Of a stretch of DNA of 59,935 bases, positions 19,881 through 29,280 are shown piece by piece. The notes beneath the pieces are model-generated. The model did no database searches, had not been told where the DNA came from, and saw only the letters and a program-made list of their open reading frames with translations. Positions within the stretch are counted from its first letter, which is position 1. Each line of letters opens with the position of its first letter. A program made the translations under genes and the position numbers. The stretch is from Caballeronia sp. GAFFF1 (GTDB lineage: Bacteria > Pseudomonadota > Gammaproteobacteria > Burkholderiales > Burkholderiaceae), in contig NZ_JALQEM010000007.1 of NCBI RefSeq assembly GCF_023630705.1, positions 1-59,935 of the forward strand, in the 5' to 3' direction.

Positions 19881-20849
19881 ATGAAGCGGGTTCTGATAGT
19901 GAAAGTCAGCTCATTGGGCGACGTGATTCAGGCGCAGGCCGTCGTCGGCGACCTGCATCGCGCGTTTCCCGGCGTGCAAGTGGATTGGGCAGTGGACGAG
20001 AACTTCGCCGATATCCCGCGCTGGAATCCCGGCGTCGCCCGCGTGCTGTGCGCGCCGCTGCGACGCTTCAAGAAGGCGCGCAACCTCGCTGACCTGCGAG
20101 CCATCTGGTCGTCGATTCACGATTTGCGGCGCGAACGCTATGACGCGATCTTCGATCTGCACGGCGTCTACAAGAGCGCGATCATCTCTTTTCTCGCACG
20201 TTCGCGGCGCCGCTTCGGCTACGCGAACGTCAACCTCGGGGAACGAGGCGCGGCCTTCGCGTACACGCATCGCTTCGCGCCGCGTCACGATTCGAACGCC
20301 TGGCAGGGCATGCGTCAGACGCTCGCCGACACGCTCGGCTATTCCATCGACGCCGCTCCGCCCAGCGTGTTCGCCATTCCGAAGCCGGCGAAGCCGCTCG
20401 CCGTGAGCGCCGACGTGCGTTTCGCGCTGTTGTTCCACGCGACGTCGAAGCCGGAAAAGAAGTGGCCGGTAGAAAACTGGATCGCGGTGGCGAAGGCTAT
20501 CGTCGAGCAAGGCATGACGCCGCTTTTGCCGTGGGGCTCGGATGCCGAACGCCTCGACGCGGAGGCCATCGCCGCGGGCGTGCCGAGCGCGCGCGTGCTG
20601 CCGAAGCTGAGCATCGAGGAGGTCGCGCAGCATATCGCGCGTGCGGGGCTCGTCGTCGGCACCGACACCGGCCTCGTGCACCTCGCAAGCGAACTTCGGC
20701 GACCGACCGTGATGATTTTCAGCGCCACCTCGCGGCCGCACTTCGGTGTGAATGTGCCGGGCGTGTCCGTCTCGGTCGGCGACAGCGGCAATCCGCCGTC
20801 GGTCCAGGAGGTGCTTTCAGCTATTGATTCAGTGAGACCAAGCCGTTGA
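19881..20849 (+). CDS. waaC: Lipopolysaccharide heptosyltransferase I
   Basis: GT9 enzyme that adds the first heptose to Kdo2-lipid A on the cytoplasmic face of the inner membrane. The 322-residue protein starts MKRVLIVKVSSLGDVIQAQ, the WaaC signature. It contains VDWAVDENFADIPRWNP, the DLHGVYKSA segment, and the donor-binding LLFHATSKPEKKWPVENW plus GTDTGLVHLASELRRPTVMIF. It lies 71 bases after msbA and overlaps the next glycosyltransferase by 4 bases. Confidence 0.95.
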   Translation: MKRVLIVKVSSLGDVIQAQAVVGDLHRAFPGVQVDWAVDENFADIPRWNPGVARVLCAPLRRFKKARNLADLRAIWSSIHDLRRERYDAIFDLHGVYKSAIISFLARSRRRFGYANVNLGERGAAFAYTHRFAPRHDSNAWQGMRQTLADTLGYSIDAAPPSVFAIPKPAKPLAVSADVRFALLFHATSKPEKKWPVENWIAVAKAIVEQGMTPLLPWGSDAERLDAEAIAAGVPSARVLPKLSIEEVAQHIARAGLVVGTDTGLVHLASELRRPTVMIFSATSRPHFGVNVPGVSVSVGDSGNPPSVQEVLSAIDSVRPSR

Positions 20850-21985
20850 AGATTTTGTTTGTCAATTTTCACTGTGGCCGCGGTGGCGGCCACGACACGT
20901 ATATCGTCGCAATCGCACGCGGGCTGTCCGCCCGTCATCAGGTCTTCGTCGCCGCGCCGGGATCCAGTCGTCTCTACGAACACGCGTGCGCAGCGAAAGG
21001 CGTCACTGCCGTGCCGATGGACTTTCCCGCGAAACTGAAGGACGTCTCGCGCTTGTGCGGAGCGTGGCGCGCGCTGCGGGCGCTGCTCCAGCGAGAGCAG
21101 TTCGATGTCATCCACGTGAACGGCTCGCCCGATCACCGCCTGCTTTTGCTCGTCATGTTGTGGTGGAAGGGGCCGCGACCGAGTATCGTTTTTACGAAGC
21201 ACAACTCCATTGCCATCAAGAGCGACTTCCTGACCCGGCTGCGCGCCACCCGCGCGACGGACGAAGTGATCGCCGTGTCCGACTCCACGGCGGAACTCGT
21301 GCGGAAATCGGTGTACGCGCATTGTCCGCTCACGGTGGTGAAGAACGGCATCGACATGGCGAAGTACGCGCCGCGCGATGCGGCAAGCGCCGCGGCGAAG
21401 CGGCTGACGATGCTCGGTCCGGACCGCGCGAGCCGGCTCGTGCTCGGCACGGTCACCGGCTTCGATTCGTATAAGGGAACCATGGACATGATTGCGGCCG
21501 TCGCGGGCCTTCCCGGCGAGGTGCGCGAACGGGTGATCGTAGTCGTGGTCGGCACGGAGCCGAGCGCGGAGCAACGGCGGACCATCGAAACCCTCGGCAT
21601 GCAACATAACGTGCACGTCGTCGGATTCGTGGAGAATGTGCCCGACTATATCGCCACGTTCGACATCGGTTTCGTGCTTTCGTATGCCGTCGAGACGGTG
21701 TCGTTCGCCTGCCGCGAGATGATGGCGATGGGCAAGCCCGTGATGGTCACGCGTTACGCGGGCCTGCCGGAGAATATCGACGACGGCATCGACGGCTGGA
21801 TCGTCGAGCCGCGCGACGTGAGTGACATCGGAGCGTTACTGCAAAAAATTGTCGCCGATCGCGCGGGCGTGCCGGTGATGGGCGCTCGTGCGCACGAGAA
21901 AGCCGTACGCGAGTTCTCGAGCGATCGCTTCGTCGCGGCGACCGAGGCGGTGTATCGGCGTGCCGCAGCGGCGCTCGCCGGCTGA
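20846..21985 (+). CDS. Family 4 glycosyltransferase (LPS core)
   Basis: A 379-residue GT-B enzyme of family GT4. The N-terminal domain opens with FVNFHCGRGGGHDTYIVAIA. The C-terminal domain has LGTVTGFDSYKGTMDMI, VVGTEPSAEQRRTIE and the EX7E-type donor motif ETVSFACREMMAMGKPV, followed by GLPENIDDGIDGWIV. The start is a TTG at 20846 that shares bases with the waaC stop (TTGA), indicating translational coupling. It is probably an outer-core sugar transferase; donor and acceptor cannot be read from the sequence. Confidence 0.88.
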   Translation: MKILFVNFHCGRGGGHDTYIVAIARGLSARHQVFVAAPGSSRLYEHACAAKGVTAVPMDFPAKLKDVSRLCGAWRALRALLQREQFDVIHVNGSPDHRLLLLVMLWWKGPRPSIVFTKHNSIAIKSDFLTRLRATRATDEVIAVSDSTAELVRKSVYAHCPLTVVKNGIDMAKYAPRDAASAAAKRLTMLGPDRASRLVLGTVTGFDSYKGTMDMIAAVAGLPGEVRERVIVVVVGTEPSAEQRRTIETLGMQHNVHVVGFVENVPDYIATFDIGFVLSYAVETVSFACREMMAMGKPVMVTRYAGLPENIDDGIDGWIVEPRDVSDIGALLQKIVADRAGVPVMGARAHEKAVREFSSDRFVAATEAVYRRAAAALAG

Positions 21986-22033
21986 CGCGCTCGGTCACCG
22001 TTCTTTTCAGTGTCCAACAGGGTGCCCAACTCA

Positions 22034-23038
22034 ATGCCGAAGCCGGTCATTCACATCATCAACGGATTCATGAATGAATATGGCGGCAGCGAGCAGGAAG
22101 CCCTGCATCTCGCGCGTCTGTTGCGGGACCGCAGCGAACTGTCGCTGTGGTCGCCTTCGTCGCGGTGCTCGCCGGAGCTGGCCCGTCGCCACGGAATTCG
22201 GCGCATCCGCATGGGTCTCGGCGGGGCGGACCGTCCTCACGGCGGCACGTTCGTCTTCGTCGGCACGCACTGGCGCAACAAGCTGTGGCCGTATCTGAGC
22301 CGGGCGCCGCAACGCCTGATCTATGTCTTCAACACGTTTCACCCGAAGATACTGGCGCTTACCGCGACGCATCCGCCGATGCTCCGCTGGCCGCGGACCG
22401 AATACGTTTTCATTTCCGAGTTCCAGCGCAAGCTGCTAGGCGTGGAAGGCGAGGTGCAGCCTTCCCCTATCGACATCGCACAGTTCGCGCCCATGCCTCG
22501 GCCGCGGTCCGGTGGACGGCTCGTCATCGGGCGCCTGAGCCGCGACACGCTCGACAAGCACGACCTCGACGACGTACCGCTTTATCGCGCGTGGGCCGAC
22601 GGGGGCGCGGACATACGGCTCCAAGGCGCAACGAGCCTGCGCGCGGCGGCGTCGGACGCGCTCACTGGGACACCGAACGTCGAGATCCTGCCTGAAGGGG
22701 CGATCGCAGCAGTCGACTTTCTGCGCGGCATCGATATCTTTTATTACCGCACCGGCGCGCATGTGGAAACGTTCGGGCGCGTCGTGCTTGAAGCCATGGC
22801 ATGCGGCCTGCCGGTGGTATGTCACCGGCGCGGCGGTTATGCGGACTGGATCCGGCATGGCGAGAACGGCTTTCTCTTCGATACCACCGAGCAGGCGCGC
22901 GGGCTCGTCGACGGCCTGCTCGCGGATTCGGCGCTGCGTGCATCGATTGGGGAGCGCGCGCGGCGCACGGCCGAATCGCTATATTCGGACGAGGCGTTAC
23001 GACGCCGCGCGGACTTCTACTTGCGGCCGGCGCGGTGA
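22034..23038 (+). CDS. Family 4 glycosyltransferase (LPS core)
   Basis: A 334-residue GT4 enzyme, different from the preceding one. It starts PKPVIHIINGFMNEYGGSEQ, the Gly-rich acceptor loop, and has FVGTHWRNKLW and a donor-binding half with VIGRLSRDTLDKHDLDDVP. The EX7E motif is ETFGRVVLEAMACGLPVV, followed by HRRGGYADWIRHGENGFLF. ATG at 22034 with a CAGGGTG site upstream is preferred over an in-frame GTG at 22010, which lacks one. It lies 48 bases after the previous gene and 58 before waaL. It probably completes the core; specificity is unknown. Confidence 0.87.
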   Translation: MPKPVIHIINGFMNEYGGSEQEALHLARLLRDRSELSLWSPSSRCSPELARRHGIRRIRMGLGGADRPHGGTFVFVGTHWRNKLWPYLSRAPQRLIYVFNTFHPKILALTATHPPMLRWPRTEYVFISEFQRKLLGVEGEVQPSPIDIAQFAPMPRPRSGGRLVIGRLSRDTLDKHDLDDVPLYRAWADGGADIRLQGATSLRAAASDALTGTPNVEILPEGAIAAVDFLRGIDIFYYRTGAHVETFGRVVLEAMACGLPVVCHRRGGYADWIRHGENGFLFDTTEQARGLVDGLLADSALRASIGERARRTAESLYSDEALRRRADFYLRPAR

Positions 23039-23096
23039 ACACAAGAATCGAGGCGGACGCGACGACGCCCGACAAACGGGGTAGTGGAACAACATA

Positions 23097-24377
23097 ATGC
23101 AAGTCAACACAATTTCGAGGCTGGGCCGCACGGGCACCGAGTCCTACCAGCTGGTTCTGGCGAGATGGTTCGCCATCGTCACGCTCTGGCTCGTACCTAT
23201 CTCGACCGCGGGCGTGAATCTCGCCTCGGGCGCGTTCGCCTTGCTGGCGTTGACGTCACCGGAGGTCTGGCGGCGCGCGCCCGCGTTGCGCATGCGCTCG
23301 CCAGCCGGCTTCGCCGCTCTCGTGCTTTTCGCCGCGCTGACGTTAAGCCTCGCGTATAGCTCGCCCGGCATACACGAAGCCTTCGACTTCCTGATGAAGT
23401 ACCGCAAGCTCCTGTTCATACCGCTGCTCGTTCTCGTTTTCGGCGATGACAACTCGTCCGCCTGGGCGAAGGCGGCGGTGTGGGGCCTTTTCGCGACGCT
23501 TGTTCTGACAATGGTGCTCACGTACACGAACTACTTCGGCTGGACGGCCGTGGGCCCGATGCACGGCACCGACGCCATGACCCGACCTTGGGTGTTCAAG
23601 GACCACATCTCAGGCGGCCTCATGATGGCGTTTCTCGTATGCCTGTCGTTTTCGCTTGCCAAAGCGACGAAGAACGCGGGTGGCAAGGCGCTGTATCTGG
23701 TTGCGCTGGCCGCGATGGTGAACGTTCTCTTCGTGCTGCAGGGGCGCACGGGGCAAGTGGTGGCGATTGCCTATATCGCCATTTTTCTGGTGGTGCACGC
23801 GGCGCGGTTTCGTCGCTACGACAAACGCACGCGCTGGATCGTGGCGCTCGGCGCGTTGACGGTGTGCGCGTGCGTCGCTGCGTTCGTGTTCTATGCGAAA
23901 GACTCGCGTCTTGCCGATACGGCGCAGGAAGTCACGCAATTCGAGACGCAGAACAAGAATACGTCGATGGGCGTGCGGCTCGAGTTCTACCGGCGCAGCA
24001 TCGAGTTGATCGCGCACCGGCCCATTGCAGGCTATGGCGTGGGAAGCGTGCGCATGCAGTTCGAGCGGCTTGCCAGCACGCAGACCGGCGGGCGCGCGGC
24101 GATGGCGGGCAACCCGCACAATGAGTTCTTTCTGATGGGCGTGCAGCTCGGGCTGATCGGCGTCGCGCTTTTCGTGTGGTTTCTGATCGCGGTTGGCAGG
24201 GAATGTCAGCGCCTGGTCCAGCCTTCGCGCGATGTGGCGAACGGCTATCTCTTCGCCTTCGTCTTCGGCTGTCTCGCCAATTCCTTGTTGCTGAATTTCA
24301 CCGAGGGCAACCTGTTCATCTTTCTCATCGGCATACTGATCAGTGCCGCGCCCCGTTGCGAATGCGTCGGGGCCTAA
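23097..24377 (+). CDS. waaL: O-antigen ligase WaaL
   Basis: Polytopic inner-membrane enzyme that joins undecaprenyl-linked O-antigen to the finished core on the periplasmic side. The 426-residue protein has about ten to twelve membrane helices with the large periplasmic loop in the second half (about residues 260-345). The loop carries the motif GNPHNEFFLMGVQLG, whose His is the key catalytic residue of the Wzy_C/WaaL family. An upstream LQGRTGQ supplies the conserved Arg. It is last in the core cluster. No O-antigen biosynthesis genes are in this window, so its substrate is made elsewhere. It converges with rng, 10 bases apart. Confidence 0.9.
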   Translation: MQVNTISRLGRTGTESYQLVLARWFAIVTLWLVPISTAGVNLASGAFALLALTSPEVWRRAPALRMRSPAGFAALVLFAALTLSLAYSSPGIHEAFDFLMKYRKLLFIPLLVLVFGDDNSSAWAKAAVWGLFATLVLTMVLTYTNYFGWTAVGPMHGTDAMTRPWVFKDHISGGLMMAFLVCLSFSLAKATKNAGGKALYLVALAAMVNVLFVLQGRTGQVVAIAYIAIFLVVHAARFRRYDKRTRWIVALGALTVCACVAAFVFYAKDSRLADTAQEVTQFETQNKNTSMGVRLEFYRRSIELIAHRPIAGYGVGSVRMQFERLASTQTGGRAAMAGNPHNEFFLMGVQLGLIGVALFVWFLIAVGRECQRLVQPSRDVANGYLFAFVFGCLANSLLLNFTEGNLFIFLIGILISAAPRCECVGA

Positions 24378-24387
24378 GGGCACTGGT

Positions 24388-25857
24388 CTACATCAGCACA
24401 ATGTCATACTGTTCCTGACTCAGATTCGACTCCACCTGCAACGAAACCGGTTTCCCGATGAAATCCATCAGCATCGCAAGATGCTGTGACTCTTCTTCCA
24501 GAAACAGATCGATGACCTGCTGCGACGCCACCACACGAAACTCGCGCGGATTGAACTGCCGCGATTCGCGCATGATTTCGCGCAGCACGTCGTAGCAGAC
24601 AGTGCGCGGCGTCTTGACCTGTCCCTTGCCCTGACAGGTCGGGCAAGGCTCGCACAACACATGCGCGAGCGATTCACGCGTGCGCTTGCGCGTCATCTCG
24701 ACAAGCCCCAGTTGCGAGAAGCCGTTGACCGTCACGCGCGTGCGATCCCGCGACAGCGCTTTCTTGAGTTCGCCCAGCACCTGATCGCGATGCTCGACAT
24801 TTTCCATGTCGATGAAGTCGATGATTATGATCCCGCCGAGATTTCTCAAACGCAGTTGCCGTGCAATGGTATGCGCCGCTTCGAGGTTGGTCTTGAAGAT
24901 GGTGTCATCGAAGTTGCGCGCGCCCACATAACCGCCTGTGTTCACGTCGATGGTCGTCATCGCCTCGGTCTGGTCGATCATCAGATAGCCGCCCGACTTC
25001 AGATCGACGCGCCGCGACAGCGCCCGCTGAATCTCCGCTTCGATGTTGTACAGGTCGAAGAGCGGCCGCTCGCCGGTGTAGTGATGCACGCGCGACGCCA
25101 CCGCAGGCGTGAACTCGGCCGCGAAGTCCGCGAGCATCTGATAGGTCTCGCGCGAATCGACCTGAATGCGCGTGGTCTCGTCGTTCACGAAATCGCGCAA
25201 CACGCGCTGCGCGAGGTTGAGGTCCTGATAGAGCAGCGTGGTCGGGGGCACGCGCTGCGCCTGCGTCACGATGGTCGCCCACGTCTTGCGCAAATAGGCG
25301 ACATCGGCGGCGAGTTCTTCGCTCGACGAATCTTCCGCGATGGTGCGCACGATATAGCCGCCTTTCTCGTCGGCGGGCAACACGGCGGTAAGGCGAGCGC
25401 GAACGGCCTCGCGTTCCGCCTCGCTCTCGATCTTCTGCGAGATGCCGATATGCGGCTCCTGCGGCAGATACACGAGGGTGCGTCCCGCGATGCTCACCTG
25501 CGTCGACAGCCGCGCACCCTTTGTGCCGATGGGGTCCTTCACGACCTGCACCATCAGCGCCTGACCTTCGAACACGATCTTCTCGATCGGCACATGCGCG
25601 GCGGACCCATGCGCCTCGCCCGCGATGCGCGGATGCCAGATATCGGCCACATGAAGGAACGCGGCGCGCTCCAGACCGATGTCGATGAACGCGGACTGCA
25701 TGCCCGGCAACACGCGCACGACCTTGCCGAGATACACATTGCCCACGCGCCCGCGCGAAAGCGTGCGCTCGACGTGAAGCTCCTGAACGGCGCCTTGCTG
25801 AACCAGTGCGACGCGGGTTTCCTGCGGTGTGACGTTGATCAGGATTTCTTCGTTCAT
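24388..25857 (-). CDS. rng: Ribonuclease G
   Basis: Single-strand endoribonuclease of the RNase E/G family that matures the 5' end of 16S rRNA and decays some mRNAs. The 489 residues equal the E. coli length. Residues about 39-128 are the S1 domain (RGRVGNVYLGKVVRVLPGMQ). The catalytic DNase-I-like domain has the metal-binding Asp residues in TTIDVNTGGY and IIDFIDMEN, and the zinc-link CPTCQGKG. ATG at 25857 gives the canonical MNEEILINVTPQETRVAL. It is last of the minus-strand run nadD-rsfS-rlmH-maf-rng and begins 7 bases after maf. Confidence 0.96.
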   Translation of the reverse strand: MNEEILINVTPQETRVALVQQGAVQELHVERTLSRGRVGNVYLGKVVRVLPGMQSAFIDIGLERAAFLHVADIWHPRIAGEAHGSAAHVPIEKIVFEGQALMVQVVKDPIGTKGARLSTQVSIAGRTLVYLPQEPHIGISQKIESEAEREAVRARLTAVLPADEKGGYIVRTIAEDSSSEELAADVAYLRKTWATIVTQAQRVPPTTLLYQDLNLAQRVLRDFVNDETTRIQVDSRETYQMLADFAAEFTPAVASRVHHYTGERPLFDLYNIEAEIQRALSRRVDLKSGGYLMIDQTEAMTTIDVNTGGYVGARNFDDTIFKTNLEAAHTIARQLRLRNLGGIIIIDFIDMENVEHRDQVLGELKKALSRDRTRVTVNGFSQLGLVEMTRKRTRESLAHVLCEPCPTCQGKGQVKTPRTVCYDVLREIMRESRQFNPREFRVVASQQVIDLFLEEESQHLAMLMDFIGKPVSLQVESNLSQEQYDIVLM

Positions 25858-25864
25858 GGCCTGT

Positions 25865-26479
25865 TTAGAATTCGACGCGCGCCACGCGCAAGAGTGCTGC
25901 GGTTTCGAAAAGGGGCAGACCCATGATACCCGAATAGGACCCCTCGATTCGCTCGATGAACGCCGCCGCGCGGCCCTGAATGCCATACGCGCCCGCCTTG
26001 CCGAGCGGCTCGCCGGTCGCGGCATAGCGTTGCAGCGCAGCACGCCCGGCAGCGGCGAAGCGCACCGTCGAACGCGACAGCGCCACTTCGAGCAGCGTGC
26101 CTTCGGCATCCACGACGGCAAGCGCCGTCAGCACTTCGTGCTCGCGGCCGGCCAAGCGTTCGAGCATCGCGACGGCATCAGCTTCATGCAAAGGCTTGCC
26201 GAGAATCAGGCCGTCGATGGTGACGGTTGTATCGGCGACAAGAATCGGCGCGGGTGCATGTCCGCCGGCAAGCAAACGCGCGCGGGCCGCCTTCGCCTTC
26301 AGCGCGCAGACGCGCACGACATACGCATCCGCGGTCTCGCCCGGAAGCTCGGCTTCGAGTGCTTCGGCGTCTTCATCGGGGCGAGGCAGCAGCAGTTCGT
26401 ATTGAACGCCCAGTTGCCGAAGCAACTCCTGACGGCGCGGGCTTTGCGAGGCGAGATAAACGAAGGGGTAAGCGGACAT
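25865..26479 (-). CDS. maf: Maf-family nucleoside triphosphate pyrophosphatase
   Basis: Cytosolic house-cleaning enzyme that hydrolyses non-canonical or excess NTPs to NMP and pyrophosphate. The 204-residue protein has the Maf signature [15 protein letters not shown], the catalytic-region [12 protein letters not shown] with LGKP, and the ending [20 protein letters not shown]. This C-terminal motif places it with the YhdE-type dTTP/UTP branch. The middle is slightly longer than usual ([17 protein letters not shown]). It lies 90 bases after rlmH and 7 bases before rng. Confidence 0.93.
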   Translation of the reverse strand: MSAYPFVYLASQSPRRQELLRQLGVQYELLLPRPDEDAEALEAELPGETADAYVVRVCALKAKAARARLLAGGHAPAPILVADTTVTIDGLILGKPLHEADAVAMLERLAGREHEVLTALAVVDAEGTLLEVALSRSTVRFAAAGRAALQRYAATGEPLGKAGAYGIQGRAAAFIERIEGSYSGIMGLPLFETAALLRVARVEF

Positions 26480-26569
26480 CGGCGAAAAGGTCTCGAAGAA
26501 ATGCGCGCGCGGCCGGACCGCACAGCAAGCCTGAACGAAGACCTGAGCGGAAAGCCCAGCGGCCCGGAC

Positions 26570-27040
26570 TCACGCGCGATGGTAGGGATGATTCTGCGTG
26601 ATGCTCCACGCGCGGTAAAGCTGTTCGGCCAGCAGCACGCGAACCATGCCGTGAGGCAGCGTGAGGCTGGAGACGCGCAACATCAGTTCGGCGCGCGCCT
26701 TCACTTCGGGCGCGAGGCCGTCCGCGCCGCCGATCACGAACGCGACATCGCGTCCGTCCTGCTGCCAGCCGGGCAGGGCGTTCGCGAGTTGCATCGTGGT
26801 CCAGTCGCGGCCGCGTTCGTCGAGCGCGACGACGCGCGCGTTCTTCGGCAAGGCGGCTTCAATTCGCTGCCGCTCGGCAGTCATCACGCTCTCGGCATTG
26901 CGTCCGGACGAGCGTTGCTCGGGCTTGATTTCCTTGAGTTCGATGCGCAGCTCGGGCGGCATGCGCTTCGCGTACTCGTCGAAGCCGGTTCCGATCCAGT
27001 CGGGCATCTTGTGTCCGACGGCCAGGATATAGAGCTTCAT
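26570..27040 (-). CDS. rlmH: 23S rRNA pseudouridine(1915) N3-methyltransferase RlmH
   Basis: SPOUT-class methyltransferase that modifies pseudouridine 1915 in helix 69 of 23S rRNA, using SAM. The 156 residues match the family length (155). Landmarks are [16 protein letters not shown], the conserved DERGRDWTT, the SAM-binding VIGGADGL and the C-terminal knot [18 protein letters not shown]. It follows rsfS by 14 bases in the ribosome-linked operon. Confidence 0.97.
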   Translation of the reverse strand: MKLYILAVGHKMPDWIGTGFDEYAKRMPPELRIELKEIKPEQRSSGRNAESVMTAERQRIEAALPKNARVVALDERGRDWTTMQLANALPGWQQDGRDVAFVIGGADGLAPEVKARAELMLRVSSLTLPHGMVRVLLAEQLYRAWSITQNHPYHRA

Positions 27041-27054
27041 GAAGGCGCGAGCCT

Positions 27055-27507
27055 TCAGGCTTGTTTGCGCGCGGTCTTGCGCGCCGGGCGTTTGACCGCG
27101 GGCGCGTCTTCTTCCTCGTCCTCGTCGTCATCGGACACGCTCGCGCCGCCGAACATGTTCGGCTTTTGCAGCTTCACGCGCACGGGCTTGTCGCCCCAGA
27201 CTTCCTCGAGGTTGTAGTACTGGCGCAGCGCGGGTTGCAGGATATGAACGACCGCGTCGCCGCAATCGACCAGCACCCATTCGCCGATCTCTTCGCCTTC
27301 CGTGCTGATGATGTCGCCACCCGCTTCCTTGACCTTTTCGCGCACGCTGTTGGCGAGCGCCTTGGTCTGCCGGTTCGACGTCCCGCTCGCCACGACCACG
27401 CGGTCGAACAGCGACGTCAGGTGGCTCGTGTTGAACACCTTGATGTCTTGCGCCTTGACGTCTTCCAGACCGTCGATGATCGCGCGTTGCAGCTTTTGAA
27501 GTTCCAT
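27055..27507 (-). CDS. rsfS: Ribosomal silencing factor RsfS
   Basis: Binds ribosomal protein uL14 and blocks subunit joining in starvation. The 150-residue protein has the ~110-residue core ([58 protein letters not shown]) followed by an acidic then basic tail (DDDEDEEED, then [12 protein letters not shown]) seen in Burkholderia homologues. ATG at 27507 matches the family start; an in-frame TTG at 27552 would overlap nadD. It lies 13 bases after nadD. Confidence 0.95.
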   Translation of the reverse strand: MELQKLQRAIIDGLEDVKAQDIKVFNTSHLTSLFDRVVVASGTSNRQTKALANSVREKVKEAGGDIISTEGEEIGEWVLVDCGDAVVHILQPALRQYYNLEEVWGDKPVRVKLQKPNMFGGASVSDDDEDEEEDAPAVKRPARKTARKQA

Positions 27508-27520
27508 GGTTGCTGTGTCT

Positions 27521-28219
27521 TTACCGTGTCCGGTACAGGTGATGTTGAACAATATAGTCCCATACGGCGGAAGGGACCTGAGCGCGCAGTTCGCGCGTGC
27601 CGTCTTGCGCGCGAGCGTGCTCGCGGATCGCCGTGGCGGAGACGTCGATGTGAAGCGATTCGTCGATCAGCACATGGCCGTGCGGACTCGCGCACAGCAC
27701 GTCCGCCGACGCGCGGCGCGCGGCCACTTCCTGCGCCACTTCATCGGGCAGCACGCGCATATCGAAGCCCGGCCGCGCCTCGACGCAAATGTGCGCGTAG
27801 TCGAAGAGCCGCTTCCAGTCGTGCCATGAATCCAGCTTCACGAGCTGATCGGCGCCGATCAGAAGCGAAAGCGACCCCTTTGCGCCTTCCCGCTCGCGCC
27901 ACTGAGCGAGCGTGTCGACGGTGTAAGTGGGGCCGTCGCGCTCGATTTCATCGGTTGCGACGGTGATTTTCGCGCCGCCGAGATCGAGCGATTGCGCCGC
28001 CGCGCGCGTCATCGCGAGCCGATGATGCGGCGCCGATACGCCCGCCTTCTGCCACGGCTGGCCTGCGGGCAGCAGCATGAGCTCGGTCAGATGCAATAGA
28101 GCGGCGAAGCGCTGGGCGAGCGCGAGATGTCCGTTGTGGATCGGATCGAACGTGCCGCCGAGCAGGCCGACGCGCTTCTCGCTCGGCACGTCCGAAGCGG
28201 CGGTGTGCGTCACAGCCAT
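27521..28219 (-). CDS. nadD: Nicotinate-nucleotide adenylyltransferase
   Basis: Makes deamido-NAD from nicotinate mononucleotide and ATP in NAD synthesis. The 232-residue protein has the nucleotidyltransferase signature [11 protein letters not shown] at residues 21-31 and the C-terminal SATAIREH (ISSTxIR-like) motif. In between are [10 protein letters not shown] and [20 protein letters not shown]. Its ATG overlaps the end of hemF by 10 bases, so the two are probably coupled. Confidence 0.96.
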   Translation of the reverse strand: MAVTHTAASDVPSEKRVGLLGGTFDPIHNGHLALAQRFAALLHLTELMLLPAGQPWQKAGVSAPHHRLAMTRAAAQSLDLGGAKITVATDEIERDGPTYTVDTLAQWREREGAKGSLSLLIGADQLVKLDSWHDWKRLFDYAHICVEARPGFDMRVLPDEVAQEVAARRASADVLCASPHGHVLIDESLHIDVSATAIREHARAQDGTRELRAQVPSAVWDYIVQHHLYRTR

Positions 28220-29169
28220 TCGCGGCGCACCAGAAAGTCCCGGTACAGCCGCGCTTCCGGCGTTCCGGGCTCCGGTTGCCAGTCGTAGCGCCAGTTCGCG
28301 ACCGGCGGCATCGACATGAGAATCGACTCCGTGCGGCCGCCGCTTTGCAGACCGAAGTGCGTGCCGCGATCGAAGACGAGGTTGAATTCCACGTAGCGCC
28401 CGCGCCGGTAGGCCTGAAATTCGCGCTCGCGCTCGGTGTACGGCGTGTCGCGCCGCCGCTCGACGATCGGCAGATATGCCTTCAAAAATGCATCGCCGAC
28501 GCTTTGCATCATCGCGAAGGAACGCTCGAAGCCCGGCTCGGAGAAATCATCGAAAAAGATCCCGCCGATGCCGCGCTGTTCGTTTCGATGCTTCAGGTAG
28601 AAATACTCGTCGCACCAGGTTTTGAAACGCGGGTACAGGCCCGCGCCGAACGGTTGCAATGCTTCGCGGCATACGCGATGAAAATGCACCGCGTCTTCCT
28701 CGTAGCCGTAGATGGGCGTGAGGTCCATGCCGCCGCCGAACCAGAAAATCGGCGCTTCGCCGGGCGCAACCGCCGTCAGCATGCGCACGTTCATGTGAAC
28801 GGTCGGACAGTGCGGATTGCGGGGATGCATGACGAGCGAGACGCCGAGCGCCTCGAAGCCGCGCCCCGCCAGTTGCGGACGCGCCGCGCTGGCCGAAGGC
28901 GGCAGGGCGTCGCCCGCGACGTCCGAGAAGCCGATGCCGGCGCGCTCGAAGAAGCCGCCGCCTTCGAGAATGCGGGTCACGCCGCCGCCGCGCAAATGCG
29001 CGCCCGGCTCGCGGGTCCAGGCGTCGGTGGCGAAAGGCGTGCCGTCGAACGCGCCGAGCGTGTCGGCGATGCGCGTTTGCAGGCCGGTCAGATAGTCGCG
29101 CACCGCCGCGATATCGTGCGATGCGTCTCTTTGTGCCTCGCGGTCCGCGCTGCGTTTCGGTTCACTCAT
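28210..29169 (-). CDS. hemF: Oxygen-dependent coproporphyrinogen III oxidase
   Basis: Cytosolic haem-pathway enzyme that converts coproporphyrinogen III to protoporphyrinogen IX with O2. The 319-residue protein shows the family blocks [48 protein letters not shown] and [18 protein letters not shown], with the conserved His residues. ATG at 29169 (MSEPKRS) is chosen; a GTG four codons upstream (29181) is possible and neither has a clear ribosome site. It is followed directly by nadD. Confidence 0.96.
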   Translation of the reverse strand: MSEPKRSADREAQRDASHDIAAVRDYLTGLQTRIADTLGAFDGTPFATDAWTREPGAHLRGGGVTRILEGGGFFERAGIGFSDVAGDALPPSASAARPQLAGRGFEALGVSLVMHPRNPHCPTVHMNVRMLTAVAPGEAPIFWFGGGMDLTPIYGYEEDAVHFHRVCREALQPFGAGLYPRFKTWCDEYFYLKHRNEQRGIGGIFFDDFSEPGFERSFAMMQSVGDAFLKAYLPIVERRRDTPYTEREREFQAYRRGRYVEFNLVFDRGTHFGLQSGGRTESILMSMPPVANWRYDWQPEPGTPEARLYRDFLVRREWL

Positions 29170-29215
29170 CGATGGATGCACTGCGCCAGCCGGCTGGCGC
29201 GTAAGTCGTGGTTCT

Positions 29216-29254
29216 CTTCAAAACGCGCTGCCGGACACGAGGTCCGGCAGCGCG
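29216..29254 (-). terminator. Rho-independent terminator of purD
   Basis: Perfect 13-bp stem (29224-29236 with 29242-29254), 5-base loop and, on the minus strand, a TTTT tail (29220-29223). It lies 27 bases after the purD stop and ahead of hemF, so it separates purD from the hemF-nadD run. Confidence 0.88.
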
Positions 29255-29280
29255 GGTTCGGCGAAGCGGAAAACTCCGCG

